Below are positions 12,241-24,276 of a stretch of DNA of 64,000 nucleotides, in pieces. The notes beneath the pieces are model-generated. The model ran no database searches. It was given only the letters and a program-made list of their open reading frames with translations, and had not been told where the DNA came from. Made by a program: the position numbers and the translations under genes. This DNA is from Tridacna crocea (lineage: Eukaryota; Mollusca; Bivalvia; Cardiida; Cardiidae), in assembly GCA_943736015.1 (NCBI GenBank), contig OX031062.1, forward strand, positions 58,640,962 through 58,704,961, in the 5' to 3' direction. Positions within the stretch are counted from its first letter, which is position 1; each line of letters starts with the position of its first letter.

Positions 12241-13610
12241 TTACTAAATTTGGTATACATCTTCGTCTAATAGACCTCTACTAAGTTTGTTCAAGTTTCT
12301 GCACTTGGATCAATATTTATTTATTTCGGATGAGCTTTAAGACCCCATTCTGGCCCTCTTATTTTACAAGATGGAAATAAAATTGTGTTATTAGCACTTT
12401 AGGTCGTGAATCCCTTGCCACAAAGTGAATAAAGTATATTTGTCTGTTGGTAATACTTTCGTGTTGGCTCCATATCTCCTGAACCCTTTGAAAGATTTTC
12501 ATTAAGCTTGGTAAAATTTTCATATTAGGTAGTCAGTGTGCAGAGCACGAGAATCATAATCTCTAATTTTTAATAATTGCTCTTTACTAAAGAGTAATTG
12601 CTCTTTACTATTTTACAAGTCTGATTTTTGTCTAGAGCTTCCAAAGTAAAAAAACTATCAACATCAGACTTTATATGCTGATAGATCTCATTAAAGAGAT
12701 GTGCAGTGCGCAAGATCTATAATTCTGTCATCAGTATTGTTAGAGTAATTGCACTTTATTTTGCATGTTGGAATTTTGTCTAGCGCATAACTTCCAATAA
12801 AAGGTGTCAACTTGAAACTTCTTAAGCAGATAGATCAGGTTGAGGACAAGTGCAAACGTTAAGTCTTGTCCGGAGCATAACTTCCAAAGTATAATACATG
12901 TAGCTAGTGACTTCATACTTCATATACTGATAGGTCACATTGAGGAGAAGTATAGTGTACAAGAACCATAACTCTAATCCAACTATTTTTCGAGTTTGTT
13001 CCCTTTGAAAATTTTAACTTTGGATTTTCGTCCGGGCCATTTCTTCCAAAGTATGAAGCTAGTAACTTTAAATTTCTCACACAGATCACATTGATGAGAA
13101 GTGCAGTGTACAAAAATCATAACTCTATTCCAACTATTTTTCAAGTTATAAATTTTAACTTTAATTTTTGTCCAGGCCATAACTTTCAAAGAAAAAACCC
13201 TAGCAACTTCAAATTTCACACAAAGCTAGATTACAATAAAGAGAAGTGCAGTGAACCATTACTCTATTCCAACTGGGGTTATTGGGGTTATTGCCTTTTG
13301 TAAATTTTAACTTTGGATTTTTTTCTGAGGCATAACTTTTATAGTAAGAAAGCTAGTGAGTTCAAACCTTATATACAGATGGGTCACATTGAGATGAAGT
13401 GCAGTGTACAAGAACCATAACTCAATTCCAATTTTTTTTTATTTGTTGCCCTTTGTACATTTTAACTTTGGATTTTTTTGTCCGGGGCTTAAATTCCAAA
13501 GTAAAAAAGCTGGAAACTTAGAACTTCACACACAACTAGATCACATAAAGGAGAAGTGCAGTGTACGCCAACTATAACTCTACTCCAACTTCTTTTTGGA
13601 GCAACTGCCG
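12241..13610 (+). repeat. Degraded Helentron 3' end followed by a family D array
   Basis: 12241-12365 resembles a B/E monomer with an eroded end (GGCCCTCTTATTT). From about 12460 there are tandem D monomers of about 160 bp (CATAACTTCCAAAGTA, GAGAAGTGCAGTG). The array resumes at 14188-14206 and 15567-15987 after two insertions. Confidence 0.55.
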
Positions 13611-14187
13611 TTTTTAGCTCACCTGAGCACAACGTGCTCAAGAGGAGCTTTTAGAATCACCCAGTGTCATGCTTCAGTGCGTCGTCCGTCGTGCGTCGTC
13701 AACTATTCTTTAAACATCAACTTCTCCTAAACAGCTGGGCCAATTTGGACTAAACTTGGCAGGAATGTTCCTTGGGAGGTCCTCTTTAAAAATTGTTCAC
13801 AGCATTTGATTCCATCAAAAACTCCGGTTGCCATGGAACCAAATGGAATTTTCTAGGAAATTCTTTAAAAATCTTCTCCTCTGAAACCGCTGGTCAGATT
13901 TTAAAAGAATTTCACAGAGATCTTCGTTGGGTGACCTTTTTCGAAACTTTGTTCGTGAAATTTTGATCCGTCAAGAAACATGGCTGTGGTGAATGGGGGC
14001 TTCTTGCACTATACAGAAATGAAGAAATTCTTTAAATACAGACATACAGACACAATACAGACATGAAGAATCTTTTAAAAATTCTTCTTCTCTGGATTGG
14101 CTGATTACCAGTACATTTTGAAAAAATTGGCTATGGTCCTCTCAAAAATTCAGGTGAGCAATCCATGGCCATCTTGACCCTCTTGTT
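13611..14187 (+). mobile_element. Short family A Helentron inside the D array
   Basis: 5' TTTTTAGCTCACCTGAGCAC, an X-box with a 1-bp deletion near 13826, about one monomer, and a 3' end CAGGTGAGCAATCC with GGCCATCTTGACC and CTTGTT. The flanks read as one interrupted D monomer. Confidence 0.75.
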
Positions 14188-14206
14188 AAATTCTGACTTT
14201 TAAAAT

Positions 14207-15566
14207 TTTATCCCCCACCATAGGCAGAGGGATATAGTTCTAGCTTTGTCCGTCCGTCCGTCCGTCTATCCATCGGTCCGTGCGTCCGTCCTGGCAAATA
14301 TCTCCCAATACCATTGGACGGAATTTCGTGAAACTTTATACACATGTACAATGACCCATTCTCCCGAGACACTTTTTTTTTTTTGATTCGATGCAAAGTG
14401 GCCGACTGAGAGCGATTTTAAGTTTCACTTAAGTTACACTTAAGTACACTTTTAATGTTTGGAGTCTTCTCTTCAAAACTATACAAAGTTTTTACATAAA
14501 ACTTCTCACATCTGCCAACCTCCATTAGAAATGCAGGAAAAAAAGTTCACCTACATTGACCGTGCAACACCACAGTTATTTGCCATTGTTTTTTTAAGGT
14601 GTCATGGAAAAAGGGGGTTTCATGTTATATTTCATTCCATTTCTTTTCAAGGCAACTCATTCCACATTTCTTGACGGAATTGAATAGAATTTTGACAGAA
14701 TATTTCTTGTCATGTCACCTATCGTATATTGTCAACATTTTGCGATTTGTACCTGCGTCATGAAAAAAGGGGGCTTCATGTTTTATTTCATTTTATTTCA
14801 TGTGAATGCAACTAGTCCCATATTTCTTGACAGAATTGAAATGAATTTCACAGAATGTTTCTCATCATTTGACCTGTCGCATATTCTCAAGGTTTTACGA
14901 TTTGTAGCTGCATCATGAAAAAAGGGGGTTTCATTTTTATTTTATTCTATTTCTTGTGAAGGCAACTCCTCCCACATTTCTTGGTAGATTTGAATGGAAT
15001 TTTTACATTATCATGTGACCTAACACAACACCTCCCACATTTCTTGGCAGATTTGGATGGAATTTTTACATGATCATGTGACCTACGCCATATTGTCAAG
15101 GTTTTGGGATTTGTAGCTGCATCATGGAATAAGGGGGCTTCATGTTATAATTTCATTTTTCACCTGTATCTCTTTAAGTACTGGACATATCTCAACAGAT
15201 TTGGACGAGATTTTCACAGATCATGCGACCTAGCACATGTTGTCAGGGTTTTGCAATTTATCACTGTATCATGGAAAAAGGGGACTTTATGTCAAATTTA
15301 ATTTTCTATCAGTGTATCTCCAACTTTTATGAAATGCCAAGCTATGCCAAAAGGATACTTAATGTATAATCCTGTTATGGACCTCTTTTATATTTTTTTA
15401 TGTAATGAAATCCTCTGCCATGGAATGAGGGAGCTTAATGTATAATTTCATCATGGACCAATAACAAAAAGGCCACCTGTACATGCAAAACAGAATACCT
15501 CCTATACGCTTGTATCAAAAAAGGTCTTTTTCGCCAGGGGATATCATTTCAGCGAAATTGCTTGTT
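14207..15566 (+). mobile_element. Family G Helentron-like element inside the D array
   Basis: It starts ATCCCCCACCATAGGCAGAG and then has GTCCGTCC repeats. The interior has monomers of about 150-165 bp (GCATCATGGAAAAAGGGGG). It ends GGGGATATC, a hairpin ATTTCAGCGAAAT and TGCTTGTT. GGGATAT occurs near both ends. The flanks (AACTTTTAAAATTTT and GTCCCTAGCATAA) rejoin as one D monomer, which supports these limits. Confidence 0.6.
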
Positions 15567-15987
15567 GTCCCTAGCATAATTCGAAAGTAAAAAAGTTAGT
15601 AAGTTCAAACTTCATATACAGATAGGCCACATTATCGAGACATGCAGTGTACAAGAACCATTTATCTTTTCCTACTTTTTTAAGAGTTAATGCCCTTTAT
15701 ATATTTTAACTTTCAATTTTATCTGGGGCATAACTTGCAAAGTAAAGGTTAGTAACTTCTAACTTCATGTACAATTAGATCACCATAAAGCAAAGTATGA
15801 TTTAGAAGAACCATAACTCTATTCCTACTAGTTTTAGAGTTATTTCCCTTTGTAAGTTATAATTTTTGATTTTTGTCTGGGGCATAACTTTCACAGCATA
15901 AACGCTAGTGACTACAAACTTCATGTACAGACAGACCCTATTAACCTGAAGTGCAGAGTACAAGAACCATAGGTCTATTTCCACCAG
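15567..15987 (+). repeat. Continuation of the family D array
   Basis: Monomers with TAACTTGCAAAGTA and AGAACCATA continue from before the family G insertion and are cut by a family B element at about 15988. Confidence 0.5.
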
Positions 15988-17086
15988 TTTTTAGCTCACC
16001 TGAGCACAAAGTGCTCGGGGTGAGCTATTGTGATCAGTTGTTGCCCATCGTCTGTCTGTCTGTCTGTTTGTCCGTCTGTAAACAATTACAAAAAAAATAT
16101 TTTCCTCTAAAACTGCTAATCAGATTTCAATGAAACTTCACATAAATCCTTAGGTAATGCACTTTCAGAATACTTCAAAGATTTGAATTCCATGAGGAAC
16201 TCTGGTTGCTATGGCAACCGAAAGCAAAAACTTTAAAAATCTTCTTGTCCCAAACCGTAAGGGCTAGAGCTTTCATATTTGGCATGTAGTGTCATTTATT
16301 GGCCCTCTACCAAAATACTTCAAATTATGGCCCAAGTGTTGGAAATGGCCCTATGTTGTGGGTTCTCATATTTCACATAGAGGTAAAGAAGGAAATCTTC
16401 AAAAATCTTCTTGTCCCAAACTTTAAGGAATAGAGCTTTTATATTTAGCATATAGCATCATCTAGTGGCCCTCTACCAAAATACTTCAAATTATGGCCCT
16501 GGTATGAAAATTAGCCCTATATTGTTGGTCTGGGATTTCACATAAAGATTTTGCCCTTGAATGAGAAAAATTGCTATATTTGACTTTGTTTACACTCTAG
16601 CTTCTGCTATATTTGACTTTGTTTACACTCTAGCATCTACAAGTATCAACCAGTCAGCACCAAACTTGGTCAAAATATATATGCCTATAAGATCTCGAAT
16701 GAGTTTAATAGTGGATATAATCAAACGAAAACGACTGCAGTTATTTGCCCTTGAATTATAAAAGATACTATATTTGACATTGTTTACACTCTAGCATCTA
16801 AAACTATCAACCAATCAGCACCAAACTTGGTCAAAATATATATGACAATAAGATCTCGGATGAGTTCATTTGTGGATCTAATCAGACCAGAACTACAAGG
16901 GTTATTTGCTCTTAAATGAGAAAGTTCTATGGAGTAGTTTCTTATCCGGAGCATAACTCTGTTATCTCCAGTCTGATTGACTTAAAACTTGGCATTTTGT
17001 GTTTGTTGCAATAATACAGAGTGCAGCGTGAAAGAACCATCACTCTACTTGTAATGTGTATGAGATATTTCCCTTTGACCATCATT

Positions 17087-18353
17087 ATGCCCCCCTTTCG
17101 AAGGAATGGGGGTATATTGCTTTGCACTTGTCGGTCGGTCCGTCGGTCCGTCGGTCAGTCGGTCCATAGACCACATGTTTGTCCGGAGCATAACTCAAAA
17201 AGTATTTCAGGTATCATCTTGAAACTTCATAGGTGGATAGATCTCATTAAGGAGAAGTGCACTGCACAAGAACCATAACCCTGCCCATCATATTTTTGGA
17301 GTTATTGCCCTTTGTTGATTTTCATACTTAATTTTTGTCCGGAGCATAACTCAAAAAGTATTTTAGATATCACCTTGAAACTTCATAGGTGGATAGATCT
17401 CATTAAGGAGAAGTGCAGTGCACAAGTACCATAACTCTGCACATCATATTTTTGGAGTTATTGCCCTTTGTTGATTTTCATATTTAATTTTTGTCCGGAG
17501 CATAACTCAAAAAGTATTTCAGGTATCATCTTGAAACTACATAGGTGGATAGATCTTATTAAGGAGAAGTGCAGTGCATAAGAACAATAACTCTGCCCAT
17601 CATATTTATGGAGTTATTGCCCTTTGTTGATTTTCATACTTAATTTTTGTCCGGAGCATTACTCTAAAAGTATTTCAGGTATCATCTTAAAACCTCATAG
17701 GTAGATAGATCTCACTAAGGAGAAGTGCAGTGCACAAGTACCATAACTCTGCCCATAATATTTATGGAGTTATTGCCCTTTGTTGATTTTCATAGTTAAT
17801 TATTGTCTGGAGCATAACTCAAAAAGTATTTCAGGTATCACCTTGAAACCTCATAGGTGGATTAATCTTATTAAGGAGAAGTGCAGTGCACAAGAACCAT
17901 AACTCTGCCCATTATATTTTTGGAGTTATTGCCCTTTGTTGATTTTCATACTTAATTTTTGTCCAGGTCATAACTCAAAAGGTTTTTCAGGTATCCTCTT
18001 GAAACTTCATATGTGGATAGATCTTATTCAGGGGAAGTGCACTGCACAAGAACCATAACTCTGCCATTTATATTTTTGCTATTACTGCCCTTTGTTGATT
18101 TTCGTACTTATTTCTTTTCCGGAGCATAACTCAAAAAGTATGTGAGGTAAAAAGTATGTGAGGTAAAATCATGAAACTTTAAAAGTTGATAGTTCACATA
18201 AATGGGAAGTGCATTTCCCAAAAATTGTTAATTTATCATAAATAATTTTTGAGTAATTACCCTTTGTTCGTTTTTACACTTTGAACGTGAGAGTTTATAA
18301 TCACATTGGATGCCATTAGGGGGGCATACATGTTTTACAAACATCTCTTGTTT
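17087..18353 (+). mobile_element. Family F Helentron-like element
   Basis: Starts ATGCCCCCCTTTCGAAGG, followed by GTCGGTCC repeats. Six or seven tandem monomers of about 160 bp follow (GGAGCATAACTCAAAAAGTA, GGAGAAGTGCAGTGCACAAG). Ends GGGGGGCATACA, a hairpin TGTTTTACAAACA and TCTCTTGTT. The terminal complement is TGCCCCCC/GGGGGGCA. The flanks (CCCTTTGACCATCATT and TTTACTGCATTTTCTGC) match one continuous C-module seen near 27838. Confidence 0.65.
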
Positions 18354-19039
18354 TTACTGCATTTTCTGCTTGTCCGGAATATGACTTTGTCATTTCTAGC
18401 CTGAGCATTTTCAATTTTTTATGCATGATTTAATAATTACAGAGTGCAGTGCACAAGAACCATAACTCTTCATATCATGAATTTTGAGTTATTCTGCCTT
18501 TGACCTTCATTTTTATAGCATTTCTTGCTTGGCCAGAGCAAAACTTGGTCATCTAAAAAAGTAGGAGTGACTTGAAATATGGTATGGTTATGTGTTACAA
18601 TATTTTGGAAGTGCAGTGCACAAGAATAATTGTAACTCTACCTCATGCTGTCTTTGAATTATTTTCCTTTGATCCTCTGTTTTACAGTGTTTAGTGCTTG
18701 TCTGGAATATAACTGTCATCTTGAGTCAGAACTTGGTATGCATGTTTGATGCAATATTACCCAGTACTGTGCTCAAGAACAATAACTCTACTTAGGGCAG
18801 TTTTTGAGTAATTCCCCTTTGAACTTCATTTTTAATGTATTTTTTGCTTGTCCAGAATAGAACTTTCAAGTCTCGGGTCAAATTGATAAGAGACTTGATA
18901 AACACGTTATTTGCATTACCTGCCTTTTGCAATTATCATAATATTATCTCCTCCACAACTGGCTGTGGGATGGGCATATCTTGCGACAGTTTGCCACTCT
19001 TGTTTCATTATTTTTGGCCTTGAACCTCAATATTTGGTA

Positions 19040-19829
19040 CAGTCGAATGTCCTTAGCTCGAACGTCACTTTGTCGAACTTATCCCTACGTCGAAGTTTTT
19101 TCCAGGTCCCGATCTCATTGCTCTTTATTTCAGTATGATTCAACCTCCATACGTCGTTATCTGTACCTCGAAATTTATCCATACGTCAAATGAATTTCAA
19201 GGTCCAATCACCATTGTTTGAACGTATTCACACATCTTTACCTCGAAGTCAATTTGTAAAGGACGATATTTGCCGTCAATCAGGTTTTTCACACCTTTCG
19301 ACTTGTCAACTCCGGTAATTAACAAGTGTATTACAGTATTGATTATCAGTTGTTTGTTTGATTTTGGATTGACTTTTTGACTGTGAGATTAAAACTTCAA
19401 AGTTTGAGTGATTTCTTGTTTTAAATAAAAAGGATCGGAAAAGTAATTTGTAATTTACTTTGACAAGTGAAGAACCCAACGCTAATTCCATAAAGAACTT
19501 GTTTGGTGAAGGATCCGGTCAATATGCAATTTTTATGTTTATTGTTCATATTAGTTGTAGTATTTGTATAAAAACACTGTTTCTTAATAAAAAATAAATA
19601 AATAAATAATAATAATAAAAGTTATTTTATCTTATTTTGTATTCGATTTTATCTTATTTTGTATTCGATAAGTCAAATGAAGACAAATCAAATGATGCCT
19701 CTATTTACTGCCGGTATTTCGCCACCTAAATAATTCGTATCCAGAACTCCGATATCTACACGTCAAACTTTCTATAAGACGAAGTTTTTACGAATGTCCC
19801 CCGAACTTCGAGGTATAGAGATTCGACTG
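19040..19829. mobile_element. Non-autonomous pogo/Tigger-like DNA transposon
   Basis: 790 bp flanked by TA on both sides. The ends are CAGTCGAATGTCC and GAGATTCGACTG, with many internal TCGAA/TACGTCGAA subterminal motifs. The uninterrupted paralogous site near 28405 (TATTTGGTATTTATC) shows the TA target. No transposase ORF. Superfamily is inferred from the TA duplication and CAG termini. Confidence 0.7.
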
Positions 19830-19902
19830 TATTTATCTTCATCATAGACCTTTGTGTTTAGTACTCAGGAGACCAATATAGGACCATCATGGTCCTCTTG
19901 TT

Positions 19903-20056
19903 TTTAGCTCACCTGAGCTCAATGGCTTTGTGTTTTTGCCCCTCAAAATTATTTCAGTGCAATGAAGTGCTGTGTAGGTGCTGAAAGTTTTGCCATCATC
20001 ATACTGATGATGGGGCCGGCAGGAGATTAAAGGTGTCCTTCAGGCTACCTTCTTGT
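19903..20056 (+). mobile_element. Possible miniature Helentron
   Basis: Begins TTTTTAGCTCACCTGAGCTC directly after the previous element's CTTGTT. It has ATCATCATACTGATGAT and ends CTACCTTCTTGTT. No tandem monomers. Confidence 0.4.
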
Positions 20057-20824
20057 TATGATTTTAGATACTTTAACTGCCAAAAACATTCAAGTGTATG
20101 AATGCATTGAAAACAAAATGGAAGAATTTGTTTGAAATTGCAATTAGTTTTTTTTTTTTAACAAAACATCCTGCTTAACAATTAATCCTGAAAAGCAAAT
20201 TGATTTGCATTTTAAACAATTGTAAGATTTTGAATTGATCATTTAGAAGAAAGATGTCTTCATTCCTGTATACAAAATTGGTAGCAATCTTTGAAATTCA
20301 TGTTGTATGCACTTCGATTTACAAACAGGAATCTAACGTTACTTTTACAGAAGCCAAGATACCCTAAATTTAAGAAAAGTGTTGTGAGCATATGGCTTTG
20401 TGGGGTGGAATCATGTTCATCTTGAGGGAACTCGGTGCTATTGGGATGACCATAAGGATCTTCACATAGTTTTTAACAGTCAAAAGTTTTGCCATGATTA
20501 TGCCAATTTTACAAGCTTCAGCAGTTTGTTACAAAAAATAGAATGCTAATGGTAAAGATATGCCACGATTTTCATTACATCCTTTTTAAGTTCTGTATAA
20601 TATGCTAGGACTTAATATGTCAACAATTTGATCAAGATTGTCAATTTTTGCACACAATTTGTGTATGAAATGGGTCATCCATCCTCTTACCCTCTTTCAA
20701 AGTACACAATGATCATCTACGATGGGCAATAAAGGTCTGATGTGCTGCATTAAAGGTGGGTACTTAGAAATTTTATATCACACCAAATCAGAAAATATAT
20801 ATATCACTGAAATTTATATGAAAA
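20057..20824. other. No recognised gene
   Basis: AT-rich with a T-run near 20151. No ORF above noise and no exon I can support. Confidence 0.4.
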
Positions 20825-21066
20825 AACAATACAAATCACCAATAATTAAGAATCATAGAATTACCAAAAAAAATTTTTTTTGATGGTATTCCCTTAAAAG
20901 GCTACGTAGCCTCTTAAGTTATTTTTAGATTTCACGCCAAAAATAAACAATACAAATCACCAATAATTAAGAATCATAGAATTACCAAAAAAAATTTTTT
21001 TTGATGGTATTCCCTTAAAAGGCTACGTAGCCTCTTAAGTTATTTTTAGATTTCACGCCAAAAATA
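20825..21066. repeat. Two-copy perfect tandem duplication, 121-bp unit
   Basis: The second copy lies exactly 121 bp after the first. Each unit holds CAATACAAATCACCAATAAT and the palindrome AGGCTACGTAGCCT. I see no difference between copies, so the duplication is recent or an assembly artefact. Confidence 0.8.
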
Positions 21067-21377
21067 AAAAAAAAATGCATTGTGTGAATGTTAAATGACT
21101 GGCAAATGACTAATGACGCTTGAATTCCATTACATAACAAACATGTAATTATTTTTCATTATATCTTCTTCGGACGCTATGTTTGAAGCTTCGTCTGTGT
21201 ATTTCCAGTATGTAAATGAGCAAGTTGTTCATGTAAAAATAGAACGATATTCCTGTCGATGTCGACCTTTGCCGTAGTAAATCTCTAATTTATCGTGTGG
21301 TCGGATGCTTTTCGATTACTGGGGTTTTACGAATGACGATTATAAGGCTTTGGAAGTATAAAGATGATACTGTTGTA
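21067..21377. other. No recognised gene
   Basis: AT-rich spacer. Nothing identified. Confidence 0.35.
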
Positions 21378-22546
21378 TTTTTAGCTCACCTGAGCACAAG
21401 GTGCTCAAGGGGAGCTTTTAGGATCACTGGATGTCCGTCTTTCGTCAACAATTCTTTAAACATCAACTCCTCCTAAACCGCTGGGCCAATTTGGACCAAA
21501 CTTGGCTGGAATGTTCCTTGGGAGGTCCTCTTTAAAACTTGTTCACAGAATTTGATTCTGTCAAAAACTCTGGTTGCCATGGCAACCAAATAAAATTTTC
21601 TAGGAAATTTTTTAAAAATCTTCTTCTCTGAAACCGCTGGTCAGATTTTAAAATAATTTCACAGAGATGTTCCTTGGGTGACCCTTTTCAAAAAGTGTAA
21701 GTGAAATTTAGATCCGTCAAGAAACATGGCTCTGGTGAATGGGGGCTTCTTGCACTATACAGAAATAAAGGAATTCTTAAAAATTCTTCTTCTCTGAAAC
21801 CGCTGTTCAGAATTTAAAATAATTTCACAGAGATGTTCCTTGAGTTACCCTTTTTTCAAAAATTGTTCGCGAAATTTTGATCCGTCAAGAATCATGGCTC
21901 TGGTGAATGGGGGCTACTTGCACTATACAGAAATGAAGAAATTCTTCAAAATTCTTCTTCTCTGAAACCGCTGTTCAGAATTTAAAATAATTTCACAGAG
22001 ATGTACTTTGGATGACCCTGTTCAAAATTGTTTGCGAAATTTTGATTGGTCAAGAAATGTGGCTCTGGTGAATGGGGGCTACTTGCACTATAGGGAAAGG
22101 AAGAAATTCTTAAAAACTCTTCTTTTCTGAAACCGCTGGTCAGATTTTGAAATTATTTCACAGAAATGTTCCTTGGGTGACCCTTTTCAAAAGGTGTTCA
22201 TGAAAGTTTGATTCGTCAATAAACGTGGTTCTGTTGAATGGGGGCTACTTGCACCATATGGCCATGAAGGATTTTTTTTAAATTCTTCTCTGAAACGGCT
22301 GATCAGATTCTGAAACAATCTCACAGAAATGTATCTTAGTTGACCCTTTTCAAAAATTGCTGGAAATATTTTGATCCATCAAGAAACATGGCTCTGATGG
22401 CTGTGGGCTATTTACACCATACAGACATGAAGAAATTCTTAAAACTTCTTCTTCTCTGAAATGGCTGTTTAGATTTTGAAAAAAATTGGCTATGGTCCTC
22501 TCAAAAATTCAGGTGAGCAAACCAGGGCCAACTTGGCCCTCTTGTT
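21378..22546 (+). mobile_element. Family A Helentron, complete
   Basis: 5' AGCTCACCTGAGCACAAGG, X-box palindrome at 21572-21587, five or six monomers (TGGTGAATGGGGGC), and a 3' end CAGGTGAGCAAACC with hairpin AGGGCCAACTTGGCCCT and CTTGTT. Confidence 0.8.
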
Positions 22547-22877
22547 GTAAAATATTCGTTCGAAATTCTGAAGGGCCACCTTTAATGTCTGTCAAGTTAT
22601 GCTAACTTCTACTGCGATTTCTCCATTTTATTACATTCTCTTAAGATTAACAAAAAATCCAGGTAATCATGACCAAATTTTTGGCAGTCAAAAACGTTGC
22701 CATGATCCCTACAATTATTGGGATTGCGCCATTTTTCTTTTTAAGAACAAGGCAATTTGGCCTAATGAAACCACATGCGTTTCACTCTTTTCTCAAATCC
22801 TGGGCATCGTAGGTAATGTAAACACTGCAGCTGCGGTTCTCTTCCTCAAAAACGCAATGAATTGTGAAGGTCCGTGA
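22547..22877. other. No recognised gene
   Basis: Contains a 92-codon ORF (22599-22877) that runs into the next Helentron. No domain is visible and splice sites are unconvincing. Confidence 0.35.
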
Positions 22878-24069
22878 TTTTTAGCTTACCTGAGCACAAC
22901 GTGCTCAAGGGGAGCTTTTAGGATCACTTGGTGTCCGTCGTCCGTCGTCAACAATTCTTTAAACATCAACTCCTCCTAAACCATGGGGCCAATTTTGACC
23001 AAACTTGGCTGGAATGTTCCTTGGGAGGTCCTCTTTAAGAATTGTTCACAGAATTTGATTCTGTCAAAAACTCTGGTTGCCATGGCAACCAAATGGAATT
23101 TTTTAGCAAATTCTTTAAAGATCTTCTCTGAAACCACTGGCCGGATTTTAAAATAATTTCACAGAGATGTTCCTTGGGTGACCCTTTCCAAAAATTGTTT
23201 GTGAAATTTTGATCCATCAAGAAGCATGGCTCTGGTGAATGGGGGCTACTTGCACTATACAGAAATGAAGAAATTCTTAAAAATTATTCTTCTCTGAAAC
23301 CAATGGTCTGATTTTGAAATAATTTCACAGAGATGTTCCTTGGGTGACCCTTTTCAAAAATTGTTTGTGAAATTTTGATCCGTCAAGAAACATGGCTTTG
23401 GTGAATGGGGGCTACTCGCACTATACAGAAATGAAGAAATTCTTAAAAATTCTTCTTCTCTGAAACCTCTGGTCAGATTTTGAAATAATTTCACAGAGAT
23501 GTTCCTTGGGTGACCCTTTTCAAAAATTGTACGTGAAAGTTTGACAGGTCAAGAAACATGGCTCTGGTGAATGGGGGCTACTTGCACTATACGGACATGA
23601 AGAAATTCTTGAAAATTTTTCTTCTCTGAAACTGCTGGTCAGATTTAAAAATAATTTGATAGAAATGTTCCTTGAATGACTCTTTTCAAATCTTGTTCAC
23701 AAAATTTTGACAGGTCAAGAAACATGGCTCTGGCGAATGGGGGCTAGTTGCACTATACGGACATGATGAAATTCTTGAAAATTCTTCCTCTCTGAAATGG
23801 CTGGTCAGATTTAAAAACAATTTCACAGAAATGTTCCTTGAATGACTCTATTCAAAAATTGTTCGTGAAATTTTGATAGGTCAAGAAACATGGCTCTGGG
23901 AAATTGGGGCTACTTGCACTGTACAGAAATTAAGAAACAGGTGACTTTTTGAAAATTCCTTGGCAAAATAATGATTTTGTTTCCAGTGTTTAAATACCTC
24001 GAAAAAAAATGGCTATGGTCCTCTCAAAAATTCAGGTGAGCGATCCAGCACTATCTTGGCCCTCTTGTT
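22878..24069 (+). mobile_element. Family A Helentron, complete
   Basis: 5' TTTTTAGCTTACCTGAGCAC, X-box palindrome at 23075-23090, about six monomers, and a 3' end CAGGTGAGCGATCC with eroded hairpin GCACTATCTTGGCCC and CTTGTT. It ends 95 bp before the coding exon at 24165. Confidence 0.75.
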
Positions 24070-24164
24070 TTTTAAATGGGGAGATCGTAGACATTGTGGT
24101 TTATGCAGATTAGCTACAAAGATCTGTAAAGATTTATCAAGATTCACTTTTGTTTACATCTCAG

Positions 24165-24276
24165 AATCAAGTGTAGACTTCCCCGAATGCAGTTTAACAG
24201 TTTTAGAGGATCCACAGTCAATATCACAATGAAAACTGATGAAACTGACATCACTACGGGATCGTACAGATTTGGT
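24165..24276 (+). CDS. Exon of a MET/plexin-type IPT-domain receptor (first recognised exon)
   Basis: Internal coding exon of 112 nt between a clear acceptor (TTTACATCTCAG) and a consensus donor (GTAAGT). One base completes the previous codon, then 37 open codons end in phase 0, matching the phase-0 start at 54718. The peptide begins IKCRLP and ends TGSYRFG. This is the end of one IPT/TIG beta-sandwich: the cysteine plus proline strand, then an aromatic strand just before the DP that opens the next IPT domain. Such repeats form the extracellular stalk of MET/RON receptor tyrosine kinases and plexins. I found no upstream exon in 1-24164. A family A Helentron ends 95 bp before the acceptor and a family B element starts 108 bp after the donor. 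The assignment rests on reading frame, phase and motif recognition, not on alignment. Confidence 0.75.

Larger units (their letters stand above)
15988..19902 (+). mobile_element. Composite family B/C Helentron with two nested insertions
   Basis: 5' TTTTTAGCTCACCTGAGCAC, GAGCTATTGTGATCAG, an X-box with one mismatch at 16204-16219, B monomers (CATCTAGTGGCCCTCTACC), C monomers (GTTTACACTCTAGCATC), then a 3' module ending GGACCATCATGGTCC and CTTGTT. Nested inside are a family F element (17087-18353) and a pogo/Tigger-like element (19040-19829). Both leave readable flanks. Confidence 0.7.

Noticed and set aside
14240..14300. CRISPR-like or regulatory GTCCGTCC repeats
   Set aside because: Short GTCCGTC repeats occur near the 5' end of most Helentron families here and are simple sequence.
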